From NCBI RefSeq assembly GCF_905220565.1, contig NC_059419.1, positions 4,278,001 through 4,342,000 on the forward strand: a stretch of DNA of 64,000 bases. The letters are read 5' to 3'. This stretch comes from Melitaea cinxia (lineage: Eukaryota; Arthropoda; Insecta; Lepidoptera; Nymphalidae). This document shows positions 47,176-57,155 of this stretch, in pieces. The notes under the pieces were generated by a model, which was given only the letters and a program-made list of their open reading frames with translations, searched no databases and was not told the origin of the DNA. A program made the translations under genes and the position numbers. Positions within the stretch are counted from its first letter, which is position 1, and the number at the start of each line of letters is the position of its first letter.

Positions 47176-47376
47176 AGCTGCCCGGACAAACTTCCTTCTG
47201 TCAAAAGTTAGTGGTTACAATTAAATAAATGTAACGTTTTCCGAGTGATCACTTTATTTTTATTTATTTTTTTAAATTTTTTCAAAGTATTAAAAACTTC
47301 CTTGGGCCTTAAGGAAAAAACAAAAAAAAAAAAAAAAATTGCCTACTTAGTCGTGTCAGTCTCGAGTTATGCGCTT
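47176..47376 (+). mobile_element. Interspersed repeat, 5' part, split by the helicase insert
   Basis: It starts tagctgcccggacaaactt and reaches tcgagttatgcgctt (47362-47376). The continuation agcaatattcatttttattt ... atagatt lies at 48614-48645, after a second tcgagttatgcgctt (48599-48613). The two parts make one repeat of about 230 bp that was the target of the insertion. Confidence 0.7.
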
Positions 47377-48598
47377 TTTTTTTATTTAAGTGATATATCC
47401 ACAGGCTTATTATGCCCGTGCTTTTGTTATTCCATTTTTTTTTTTGTTTAAATATGCGTCGGTACTTCACTGCAACTTTAGAATCCTAGAAATCTTAATA
47501 ACTAGTCTTAAAATTTCTAAAAGTCGACGTGAATCCACTGATCAAGACTATTCTACATAGTGCTTTTTTTATATAGTTATTATTTTTATTATATTTACAC
47601 TTATTTGCTAACTACAATATATGTACACTTATTTGCTACTTACAATGTACACTTAACCTATGGTATTGTTAGTAGTTAGGTACTTTTTTTGTGTGCTAAG
47701 AAATCGTTTTAACCATTTAACTTTCTTTTTTTTTTAATTTTTATTAATATATTATATGACTAATCCTATATTATTAACTACATATATAAAGCCTTATCAT
47801 TACAATTACATTATCCTATACCTATTTTATTACATTTAATTTTATTATTTATATTACATACATTACACTTTGATCTACGCACAATTTATACTTACAATAC
47901 AATGATGTCTTCACACCACTACATTTTCCAACATTTTGAGCACATTCTCAATGACGGCAGCATCTCTACGGTGAATGGCCATCTTGAGACTATGCTCAAG
48001 GATTTTCTTGTCCGTCGTCTCCGCTGCCCTCGCCACAAAGCGACCAATTGCGTCGTCACGGTCGTCGGTGTAATAGACACAGGTGTTGGTGTGTCTAGTC
48101 ACCGCGACTACAGCGTGCGAAACGCTGTCGTGGATCTTGAGCCTCCTTGTATTTGTCTGGAGGATGATGACGTTCTCATAGGTCTGGCTCTGCGCCTCAT
48201 GAATGGTTAAGACGCGCGATCCCTCACCGGACCCGTATCCCTGGTCAGTCAGCAATCTCTTCTCCTCTTGCGTAAATACCAGGTACAGGGTTCGGTCCCT
48301 TCCTACAGGAGTGCGCGCGCCTGTGAGACTCTCCACTCGCAAAGATCGGATCTTTGTGCTTGAGCTGTACACGGTCTTGTAAACCTCACTGATGGCAAAT
48401 GCGACGTCTTTGGGGTTACGATGCGTGCACGACAACTCGCACGAAATAGTCGTTAAAAGGGTTGGTCTACAATACCGCATTTCGAACAGGTTATTCCTGT
48501 CGATGTACGGCAGTTGGTATATGTCTCCGAGTCGGGCGGCCATTACTATGGCTCCGGAATGATTCATGAGGGCTTCGTCCACCGTTAGGCTGTTGATT
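47377..48598 (-). mobile_element. Retroposed insert carrying a viral-helicase-like gene
   Basis: This 1222-bp insert lies between two exact 15-bp copies of TCGAGTTATGCGCTT (47362-47376, 48599-48613). At its left edge is a T-run (to 47383), which is an A-run on the minus strand, downstream of the helicase frame. A target-site duplication plus an A-run at the 3' end of a 5'-truncated transcript is the mark of LINE-driven retroposition. About 530 bp of AT-rich sequence lie between the stop codon and the A-run and resemble a 3' untranslated region. The template may have been a transcript of an endogenised gene rather than viral genomic RNA, because no polymerase gene follows. Confidence 0.75.
47911..48593 (-). 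pseudogene. Endogenous viral element: alphavirus-like superfamily 1 RNA helicase, C-terminal part
   Basis: The minus-strand frame is open for about 227 codons to a TGA at 47911. It shows superfamily 1 helicase motifs of positive-strand RNA viruses in order: II (VDEALMNH), III (GDIYQLPYIDR), an Arg-containing block (CTHRNPKD), LVFTQEEKRLL, V (VLTIHEAQSQTYENV, with Ser where Gly is usual) and VI (HAVVAVTRHTNTCVYYT). Such helicases unwind viral RNA as part of the replicase. Motif I, the ATP-binding loop, and all upstream domains are absent because the insert is 5'-truncated. Nege-, virga- or beny-like insect viruses are the likeliest relatives, but this cannot be settled by eye. There is no natural ATG at the edge; the nearest start is GTG. 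The intact frame suggests recent insertion or a constrained source gene. Confidence 0.85.
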
Positions 48599-48645
48599 TC
48601 GAGTTATGCGCTTAGCAATATTCATTTTTATTTATATAGATTACG

Positions 48646-48741
48646 GATAAAATTATGTTTACTATACATAATAATATAATAATAATTATACATGACATTT
48701 TTATAAATACATATATTTTCATACAATTGTTAATATGTCTA
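48646..48741. other. AT-rich spacer
   Basis: Nothing recognisable is present. Confidence 0.4.
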
Positions 48742-48917
48742 CGCTTCAGCCTGTAATATCCCACTAACGGGCATAGGCCTCTTTCCCCATGTAGGAGAAG
48801 GATCAGAGCTTAATCCACCACGCTGTTCCAATGCGGGTTGGCGGATATATTCCCTACTATGAGTAACGATCGCTATCAGGTGAACATGATAACGACCGAG
48901 ACCGACGGCTTAATGTG
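48742..48917 (-). mobile_element. Family M SINE, 3' half
   Basis: On the plus strand: cttcagcctgtaatatccca, ataggcctctttccccatg, gcttaatccaccacgctg, tatgagtaacgatcgctatc and ccgacggcttaatgtg. The head is missing. Confidence 0.85.
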
Positions 48918-49322
48918 ATCGAATGTAAATGTAAAATGTAATATGTCTTCCTTATGAAAAACATTCCGCAAGGAGACTTTAGCTCCAATATCACAAATGC
49001 CGCGAATAAAATAGTTTAGGGATTCCGATCGGATCAGATTTCGATCCGCCAACATGTGCACAGGACTTTTTAACGTTAATCTGAGTTAGGGTTACATTGA
49101 TGAAATGTATTAGTTTTCAAATGTGTCTTTTGTGGTTGTTCTGTCTTGCCGAAATGCCTTTATACTTGTAAATGTAGGGTAAATATTTGAAAGACAGGTG
49201 GTTCTCGGTACTTCGGCCTGAGTTGGTGTTCGGGGTTATTTACACAATCAACATCTCTAATTACCGTCCTAAATATAAATTACCTAACTAATTAATTATG
49301 GAACCGTGCGCTTTATTCGTAT
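48918..49322. other. Spacer, no gene seen
   Basis: Single-copy sequence of mixed composition; no coding frame is convincing. Confidence 0.5.
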
Positions 49323-49332
49323 CTGGTAGAAA

Positions 49333-49442
49333 CAACGCTTCAGCCTGTAATATCCCACTACTGGGCATAGGCCTCTTTCTCCATGTTGGGGAAGGATCAG
49401 AGCTTAATCCACCACGCTGCTCCAATGCGGGTTGGCGGATAG
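49333..49442 (-). mobile_element. Family M SINE, 5'-truncated with perfect TSD
   Basis: CTGGTAGAAA occurs at 49323-49332 and 49443-49452. Between them are the last 110 bp of the SINE in minus-strand sense. The duplication beside the truncation shows that it inserted already truncated, as LINE-driven copying often does. Confidence 0.88.
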
Positions 49443-49689
49443 CTGGTAGAAATTGACTCATTATTTTCTAAAACATAAATTCCTTTAGTCATTTATTTCA
49501 AACGAAATGACTTAGTAAGGCTTTCGCATTTTGTTTTGCGTGAATCTACCACTTACATTAAAATAAACCTTAATAAGTCATCATCAAATTTTTTTCATTA
49601 ACACCGGTGAGTGAAGACCGGTGAAAACCAAAAGGTTACACTGAAATTTGTCATTTTTTTAATTATTCAAAAAAGAGGAATTTTCTCAA

Positions 49690-49965
49690 TTTGACCGTAC
49701 ATAAATTTATTTTTTTATGTGTGTTCAAGGATAACTTTGTCGTTTATGAACCGATTTTACTCATTCTCTTTTTATTAGAAAGGGAATATCCCAAGGATGG
49801 TACCATGATAAGGAAATTAGGATCTCATGATGGCATTCCAGAGAAATCGAGGGGAATCTTCGAAAATCGTAGTGGTGACCAGTGCGTTAGTAAATTTTTT
49901 CGTCTACTTACGAGTACGTTTTATTACGTTTTTTTAGTTTGCTAGCAAACAAAATTATAAAAAAA
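49690..49965 (+). mobile_element. Family P repeat
   Basis: aaggataactttgtcgtttat, gaaagggaatatccc, ggtaccatgataaggaaat and gagaaatcgaggggaatct follow the P order seen at 20.54 and 32.9 kb. It ends with tttgctagcaaacaaaatt. Confidence 0.65.
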
Positions 49966-50135
49966 ATCTTAACCTTAAAGTTAACATCGACATTACCTTG
50001 ATTTATGCGTATTCATACCCTTACTGGGTACGAATACGCATAGCCTTCATAAGAACTTATGGAACAAAACTTTAATCCAAATCAACCGTTCTTCTACAGT
50101 CAACTCGTATACATTCAACTCAATCATTCGATAAT

Positions 50136-50666
50136 TTTTTTTTGGTATCGCATGGGAACCCATTCACGGGTGATATCCAGGACGCCCGGGTAGGCATTTC
50201 TAGACCGTTTGTCGGCTTCAACACTTCGGGGTGCAATACCGACCAAACCCCTGCGGGAGCCTTCAGCCGCTTTAATTGGAGGGTTCTGGATCTGCAGGCG
50301 ACACGATCCTTTCAACGACAGGCTGGCCTCGGCGAAAAGACTAGACTTCTCCTCCATGGGGACTGTCCGGCTCACCTCTGAACAATCCCGACGACGCCGT
50401 GTCTAGCACGACCGGGTTCACATCCCGGCCCGACACGGCCACAAGGGCGTGGGGTGGCGTACTGGAGGCGCATTAAATAGCTCCTACGCACCCCCGGTCG
50501 GCGCCTGTGGAGAGAGGCCTCGTTGGCGGCCTCCTCTCTCACGCGCTCGTCATTCTCCTTCTGAGACATTACTGTCTCGCAGAAGGAGACCATCGCCTTC
50601 CAGGACTCGTCGTCACCGAGCATCGCGGTGATGACCATCGGCAGTGACAAGCCCCTTCTGAGGATT
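50136..50666 (-). mobile_element. R1/I-group LINE, 5'-truncated with perfect TSD
   Basis: ATTCGATAAT occurs at 50126-50135 and 50667-50676. Between them the minus strand encodes the C-terminal tail of a non-LTR retrotransposon protein (RRGLSLPMVITAMLGDDESW, ASFCET-like SFCETVMSQKEN, then Arg-rich sequence) with a stop at 50372. About 235 bp of GC-rich 3' UTR follow, ending gggttcccatgcgataccaa and an A-run. This is a standard target-primed insertion of the last 0.5 kb of the element. Tails of this form are seen in R1-clade elements (TRAS/SART/R1 relatives); the exact family is uncertain. Confidence 0.85.
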
Positions 50667-50676
50667 ATTCGATAAT

Positions 50677-51171
50677 CATTCATTCTTATGCTGTATCATA
50701 AATTCCCTTATATGATAAATGTGACCATGGAATGTTAAATACAGACTTTTATCTTCCTTTACACATAGGGATCGTTAGTAAATGAGTGTTTATTCCGACA
50801 GAAACTAACTTTATCTTAATTACTTTGATTACTATTCCGAGACCTTGTTAAGACCTAACCCAAGAGAACAGAGCGTGTTGCATGAAACTTAAAGGAATCC
50901 CAAAGTACTTAGGATTTTGTTTACTGCAGGGTTGGCGAAGCTTTGAAAATTAGCATTGGTGATTTTCCGAAGTTTAATAGATACTTATTGCTTAGTAGAA
51001 TTATTTATGAACCTAAAATGAAGTTCTTATTTTACTAATAGAAATTCGATAAATATCAAACTTAACATTTGTCGTGTATTTTATCTTTGTGTGTAAACAG
51101 CACAGTTTTTTGTTTCTCATTCGTTATAAAATTAAAGTTAAAAATCACAAATAATTACTAACCACAAATAA
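50677..51171. other. AT-rich spacer, no gene seen
   Basis: Nothing recognisable is present. Confidence 0.5.
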
Positions 51172-51469
51172 TCCAATATATAAAATTCTTGTATCGCGGT
51201 GTTTGTAGTTAAACTCTTCCAAACAGCTTGACCAATTCTCATGAAATTTTGTGTGCATATTGGGTAGGTTTGAGAATCAACATTTATTTTTCATCCCCCT
51301 AAATGTTAACGGTAGTTCATCCCTAATTTTTTTTTAATTTTTAGATAAATTACTTATTTGTTATTTACCTAAATATAATATTTTACCCTAAATTTTCACC
51401 CTTCTACAACCAACCCCTATTTTTAAATACCGTTTAGCGGCAAGACAACGTTTCCGAGTCAGCTAGTTA
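51172..51469 (-). mobile_element. Family V repeat, reverse, long copy
   Basis: On the plus strand: ataaaattcttgtatcgcgg, cttgaccaattctcatgaaa, tgtgtgcatattgggtagg and tttccgagtcagctagtt. It matches 62317-62522 closely and 3816-4030 in reverse. Confidence 0.75.
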
Positions 51470-51904
51470 ATTCTATATAATTCAATTAAAACAGATTTAT
51501 GCGCAAAAAACGGATTGTACTAATAAATAATATCAATATGGACAACCACTATTTTATACTAAATATAATTTTATATAAAAATTCTACTTTATGTTATAAG
51601 ATATAAAATACACGCGTATTTTTATATTAAAAGGCTTTAGATGAGCTAAGAAGAAAAAAAGGTTCACGATTGCAGTTTTACTTATATTTTTGTTAGTTTA
51701 ATGCATCTTGGATTACTATATAGCCTATTGCAGAACTTTAGATGCTTACTATCTTTAAAATCTAAGACATTAATTTTTTTTAGCCATTAACTGGACAAAA
51801 CTTGATGATCTAGACCTTTTGAAGATTGAATAAATCTGTAAGATAAATAATTCGCTGAGTAAAATAATTAAAATATCAAGATTAACGTAAAAATATCTTC
51901 TGTG
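51470..51904. other. AT-rich spacer, no gene seen
   Basis: Nothing recognisable is present. Confidence 0.5.
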
Positions 51905-52075
51905 TGGTGTAGTGTCTTCATGCTGTCCCGCGACGCGGCCAAAATGAAGAGGCAGGGGGCAGCATCGCCAGCAGCAGTAGTCCACCTCACCAGCAGTCGT
52001 CATCAACTATATCGGCAGCCGGTAGTAATGAAACGACCAAGCCACATATTTTGACTAAGGTGTACAATTTGTGAA
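51905..52075 (+). other. GC-rich, Ser-rich exon-like segment
   Basis: The stretch stands out from its AT-rich surroundings. In one frame it reads AVPRRGQNEEAGGSIA, then SSSSPPHQQSSSTIS, then KPHILTKVYNL and a stop (TGA) at about 52071. A possible splice acceptor (cttctgtgtggtgtag) lies just upstream, at about 51908. The composition looks like part of a real host protein, but I recognise no family. It lies about 180 bp from a Helitron helicase fragment, so it could be a captured exon. It could equally be a true terminal exon of a host gene or chance. Confidence 0.4.
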
Positions 52076-52253
52076 GTTAGGGCTTGTAGAGTTAGGGCGT
52101 GTATAGTTAGAAGCTTGGCTCTACATGAGATCTGATAACTTTTTGACAGTGCGAGGCATATTATCTCGTCTTGGAAACATTTTACATGAAAATGTTTTTA
52201 GTGGGATTTCACTTCTTTTTGTAAGTTGCTTATGACAATATTTTGTTATTTTG

Positions 52254-52830
52254 TTAATTCTTTCGTTCTTTTTTGGGGTGTATTTCTTGCACATCACAGG
52301 TGCCTTTTTTCATAGCCCACTCTCTATCTTTGCCTTTTTTCTTTGTTGGTTTACTGTTTATAATAAGCGATAGATCAGGGCGATACTTGGCTCTTAGGTG
52401 ATTATATTCGACTATAGCTGACTGTTGTGCTTTAATACTACTAAAGTCAATATTTATAAGGTGAACACATTTTAAATTAGTCACTCTAGAGAGAGCTACA
52501 TAAGCCAGCCCACAAGAGAACGTGGATGACCCAATATCGATGAAAGCATTATTCAAACTTAGCCCTTGACTTTTATGTATATGGTGATAGCATACGCGAC
52601 ACAGATTGGAAACTGTTCATGGCGCACGAATGCTCTATTGATAATTTCAAATTTCGATTTTACAGGTGCCAGTTCGCGTCTAAGACCGCTATTAAAAATT
52701 ATTACAACTCTTCTTGCTTTATTCTTGTCGTTTGAATCCCATTCTACTTTTTCAACAATGCCTATAGCACCATTGACAAAACTCAAAGAAACGTCTACAT
52801 TTAGAAAACTGCCAATGAAATGTCAAAAAT
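52254..52830 (-). pseudogene. Helitron-type PIF1 helicase, C-terminal fragment, frameshifted
   Basis: Two minus-strand frames (upstream 52830-52559, downstream 52556-52254) make one protein tail. The first has SFVNGAIGIVEKVEW, LRRELAPVKSKFEI and FPICVAYAITI. The second has NNAFIDIGSSTFSCGLAYVA and LSRVTNLKCVHLINID. Between them the codons for HKSQGLSL are present but a 2-bp TA gain (about 52579) shifts the frame. The HKSQG and YVALSRV boxes are the late motifs of PIF1/RecD-like helicases carried by Helitron rolling-circle transposons. ATP-binding and Rep parts are absent. A cellular PIF1 is possible, but NNAFIDIGSSTFSCGLAYVA is typical of Helitron proteins. Confidence 0.82.
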
Positions 52831-53339
52831 ATTTGTCGAGAGGACTCGATGTCTGCTAAGTTGATTAGATTTCAAAGGTTTTATAAATTTTTACAGGATG
52901 TCATGTGAAAACTTTTTCACGTATATTTCTGTAAGTAATGGAGATATACAACTTTAAGTAACTAATTTTGAACAGTATTAGTCGAGACCTTTCTTTTGAT
53001 ACCAATCATAAGCTGAAGGGACGTGTTTAAAATTTCACGAATTTCCTCAAAGGGTTTCTTAACCTTTTTGCATGGCAGAGGTGCCGTCTTTCCCTAATGT
53101 GGTAATTACTCCTGAACGGACAGTCGGATTTCAATTAAATAAAGTGCAATGTTTGGCTTAGGAATGTGGTTTTCATCATTAACAGGAGAAACGTCTACAA
53201 CTTTGCATCCCAGTCAGCAGATAGCTGCATTTTACCTCCGACACATTTTATACCATAAATATCATCCAATCTTCACCATATTCGGTTTAAGCACGCTGTT
53301 GTTGATTTTATGTTGAACTGATATGCAAACGGTGACCTC
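52831..53339. other. Spacer, possibly Helitron remnants
   Basis: Mixed composition with no long frame. It may hold decayed upstream Helitron sequence, but I cannot show this. Confidence 0.4.
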
Positions 53340-53770
53340 CGCCAAAACTTAAATACCAGAATTACAAAATGTAAATTTTCGACATAAACTAATAACCGAT
53401 TTTTATTTTTTATGTATTTTATTATTATTATTTATAAGTAGGAGTAACAAGGAGTCCCTATATCAATTTTCAGACCTCTAGCATCAAAATTTGCGGAAGT
53501 CTCATACAAACTTCCATCCCCTAGTTTTAGGGGTTGGGGGGTATAAGTTCCAAGTTTTAGAATTTTGTTGTTGTTTGTGTACTAATACTAGCTTACATAC
53601 CAAATTTCAGCTTTCTAAGACTTCAGGAAGTACTCTAAGAATTTTGATGATCATCAGTTAGTGACGAAATCGGGGTTTTTTAGATATCAATAAAATCTAA
53701 AGTATAAGAGCTATACAATTGATACTTTATTTGTTTAATAAGTCTACTATTGACATCATATTCCGAGAAT
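53340..53770 (+). mobile_element. Putative interspersed repeat, single copy here
   Basis: ccatcccctagttttagggg, accaaatttcagctttctaa, agttagtgacgaaatcgggg and ttagatatcaataaaatc resemble a moth/butterfly dispersed repeat I recognise by its vocabulary. There is no second copy in the window to confirm it. Confidence 0.4.
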
Positions 53771-54410
53771 TTTGTTTATCTGGTATAATCCAAACCCAAG
53801 CTTTGAGGGTTTAAAAAAACGAAGAAGCGCTTCGAGAAAAGATAGGTAGTGCTTTTTCTTTTTTTTTTGGCTCGTCTTGGCGGGGGCACTACCGTGCCCT
53901 ATTATATGAATCTGTAAAATCCTGTCGAGTATGTGATAATTAAAAGTGTCATTTATATTAAAGTAACACAATAAGTATCACTAGAGGCGTATGAATATAA
54001 TAACTATAGATTTAAGTACATAAAGTTAAATTACTATATCTAGGCTTACGAGGTAAGACCTAACTGCATAACGATCTTAACTTTGTATAAGACCTAGATT
54101 CTCAGAACAAATTGTGTTCAAAGGTAGGGTTGCTTGGAAATATGCACGAGTAAAGTTGTATTAAATATATTTCAAATTGAAATGCAACTTATAATCGTAT
54201 TACGTTTTTGACGATCAGTCGTAAATGTTAATGATAAAAATATGAGGGTGTCAGAAATAAGTTTTCTTGATGTGTTTATTTTTTTTTGTATTTATTTAAA
54301 TATGTACAAAAAAATTGAGCAAAATATAAATTATTTTAATACTTAATTGGTTAAGTACATTTGTTTTTATTATATATCTAGTTGCCATTGCATAATTGAG
54401 TTATGTAATG
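53771..54410. other. AT-rich spacer, no gene seen
   Basis: Nothing recognisable is present except 53870-53930 (gctcgtcttggcgggggcac), a single-copy GC-rich patch. Confidence 0.45.
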
Positions 54411-54650
54411 TCTATTCTGTAACATACCACTGCTGAGCATAGGCATCTTTCTCCATGTAGAAAAAGGATCGGAGCCACGCGGCTCCACTGTGGGTTTGCG
54501 AATATAATTATGTATTCCCCTATTATGAGTAATGATCGCTATCGGGTAAATATTATAACAACCAGGACTATCAGCTTATCGTGCTCTTCGGGGTATGGTG
54601 GAGAGCAAGGCAGGCATTTAAACCGGAAAGAAATATTTGTACAAATACAA
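54411..54650 (-). mobile_element. Family M-like SINE, reverse, longer variant
   Basis: taacataccactgctgagca, ctttctccatgtagaaaaag, tatgagtaatgatcgctatc and ggagagcaaggcaggcattt then gaaatatttgtacaaat. The last block is shared with 59196-59445 but absent from the 12.2-kb copy, so a longer subfamily exists. Confidence 0.7.
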
Positions 54651-54991
54651 ATGAGTCATATAGAAGCAAATATAGGAATATCCACTTTTTTGTCAAACAG
54701 ACCTAACAATAGCGCCACCATCTATGTAAAATTCCAATTTTTTTTTTTAATAATAGCGCTCCTAAAACAGCAATATCCTATACAAAAACGAATTTTGTTT
54801 TAATGTTCGGTGCAAAAATAGTAAAATCCAAGACTATCAAAACCAATGACAGCAATATCCCAACTAGCCAATCACAGGCCGTTATTCAGTTTGGCGAAAA
54901 CGGTTGAACGGAGAAAATACGTGCTCGAATTTTTATTATTTTTCTTAGATTTAAACAAGTTTTGAAGTGATCGAGTTATTATATCGTTACG

Positions 54992-56353
54992 ATGGATTGT
55001 TTTCCTGTCCCTGTAAATAATAATTATGCAAGAAAACGTCAGCGAAACTCCGAAACTTGTTCGAGGTTCAGAAGAATTTCAGAAGAAAACGAGTTCGAAA
55101 GTTCAGAGGTTAATATTATAATTATATTTTATAGAGTAGGTACTTCGTTTATCTTGATACTTTTTTGGTAACCGATTTTTTTTTTGTATCATCATTACAT
55201 CATTACAGCCTATCACAGTCCACTGCTGCACATAGGCCTCCAAAAGTTTACGCCAAAAATAGCGTGAACTCATGTGTTTTGCCCATAGTCACCACGCTGG
55301 GCAGGCGGGTTGGTGACCGCAGTGCTGGCTTTGTCGCACCGAAGACGCTGCTGCCCGTCTTCGGCCTGTGTATTTCAAAGCTAGCAGTTGGATGGTTATC
55401 CCGCCACCGGTCGGCTTTTTAAGTTCCAATGTGGTAGTGGAACTATGTTGTCCCTTAGTCGCCTCTTACGACACCCACGGGAAGAGAGGGGGTGGCTAAA
55501 TTCTTTAGTACCGTAGCCACACAGTACAAATTTTTTTGTATATCAACTAATAATGTTATTAATGTGAAATTTTGGAAGGAAAAAAAGCGCAGTTGAGGTT
55601 TCAAGCACAATTAATATAGAACCTTTTTGTATGACTGTAAGTAATATATAGGTACAGTCGCCACCACAACAACCTACTCCAATCTTGTCATACTTCTTTG
55701 ATCGATTATCAACTTTATTGACATGACACATTGGGGTAGGTAGATGTGTTTACCAACGTAACTATGTTTTTAAATATATTCTTTATATTTAAAAATATAT
55801 ATATCGTTCTTGTTTTAGGTATTCACCAAAGACGTTGCCAAAAAGATCTTTGTGCAAGCATAAAAAAAAAATTTGAATGCCTATCAATTTCTATGAGAGA
55901 CATTAAAGAATTTCATGATAGATTTTATAAATTTAAAGACAAAACCAAACAAGATGCTTTCATATCAAAGCACTGCTAATTAAACAGACTCAACGTCATC
56001 GTCCTACGACTGGTAGCCATAAGTCAAAGTGTTCACAAATTTCTTATTTTATGTTTAGCCCCACTTTGAAGAAACGTCTACAAGTATGCCAGATTTTTTT
56101 TTGATTGTTCTTCAAATTACCAAATATAGGGTGCAATCGGTAATGTCTGAATGTTTTAAAGTGGGTGCATTGCTTAAAGAGAAAAGAGGTGGCGATCACG
56201 TTTCTCACAAGTATGCACACAAAAAAGGCGATAATGGATTTTATAAGTAAACTTCATTGTGAAGAACCACATTATTGTCGCGGAAAAACAAAAAGATATT
56301 ATCTCCCTGTAGATCTTAGCATCAATAAACTATGGCTGATATATACCAATTAG
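54992..56353 (+). pseudogene. Decayed multi-copy insect gene of unknown function
   Basis: A start ATG (54992) opens a Ser/Arg-rich N-terminal exon (NYARKRQRNSETCSRFRRIS) with a weak splice donor near 55109. After an intron of about 700 bp holding an R element, an acceptor (cttgttttag, ending 55818) leads to RRCQKDLCASIKKKF and KTKQDAFISKHC. Frames then shift near 55978, in a T-run near 56095 and in an A-run near 56220. The reading continues as RHRPTTGSHKSKC, EKRGGDHVSHKYAHKK, then FISKLHCEEPHYCRGKTK and YLPVDLSINKLW, ending at 56353. I recognise this as a repeated family of uncharacterised insect proteins, often present in many copies and probably transposon-linked. The C-terminal part of the family is missing. 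A CCAAT-like motif (ccaatcacagg, about 54878) lies upstream. Confidence 0.7.
55190..55530 (-). mobile_element. Family R element in the pseudogene intron
   Basis: It lies between two copies of TTTTTTTGTAT (55179-55189 and 55531-55541). The tail is at the left and the head at the right. It is near full length and close in sequence to the 25.7-kb copy. Confidence 0.88.
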
Positions 56354-56649
56354 TGTAAATATTGAAGGTCTTTTTAAATGTGTATAAATAACCAAATTAT
56401 TAGTAATTCATAGTCAAGCAAAAATCCTTAAAGAAATTTAATATTATACAACATAGTTATACAATAAATTTCTTTTATCGCAAACAATCCAATATTTTTA
56501 AGTCAAGCAATTTTTCTCATCTTTATATTCGCGAATAAGTATCCACAAATGAAATACTCGAATGCCAGAGACATGGACATTTTAATCCGTAACCTTTATT
56601 AGAATTGTACCCTAAATTTTAAAGCACAACTAAGAATCAATCATCATCA
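56354..56649. other. AT-rich spacer
   Basis: It ends with a (TCA)n run at 56640-56657. Nothing else is recognisable. Confidence 0.5.
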
Positions 56650-56657
56650 TCATCATT

Positions 56658-56876
56658 GATATGCCACCTACGCGCACAAAACGCTTTGGCACTACTTTCC
56701 TGATGCGCACAGCTAAGGAATGGAACTCGTTGCCCGCGTCTGTGTTTCCCGAACGATACAATCTGGGTGCCTTCAAGGCCAGAGTGAATAGGCTGTTATT
56801 AGGCAGGCATGCTCCACCTTCGACCGCATCGTCACTTAACATAGGTGAGATTGTGGTCAAATGCCTGCCTATTTAA
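56658..56876 (+). pseudogene. LINE reverse transcriptase, extreme C-terminus
   Basis: The frame reads RTKRFGTTFLMRTAKEWNSL, PASVFPERYNLGAFKARVNR and stops at 56876. This is the usual C-terminal end of Jockey/CR1-group LINE polymerases, where a TARLWNSLP-like box precedes FK.RV. Only about 70 residues remain, beginning just after a (TCA)n run. The catalytic part is gone. Confidence 0.75.
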
Positions 56877-57155
56877 CATTGTAACGTTATACGTACATTA
56901 TTTGTGCTGCTAAATTAAAATATACTTAAATTTAATATTTTAAATACGTGAAATGATTTTTCTTTAAAAAAAAAAAACATTAGTTTATTATAATTAAATG
57001 AAATGAAAATCTACAGTAATTTATGATACACTATTTTATCATAAATTATTTTTTTTTTCTACAAAAAAATAATAATTCATCAACCGGCATTTATATATTC
57101 GCGCGGGCAACATTTTATCTTTTTCAAAAGTTCAAATGAATCTTTTGTCTCGCCT

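Noticed and set aside
47902..48210. Plus-strand frame opposite the helicase
   Set aside because: It is antisense to a frame that has clear helicase motifs.
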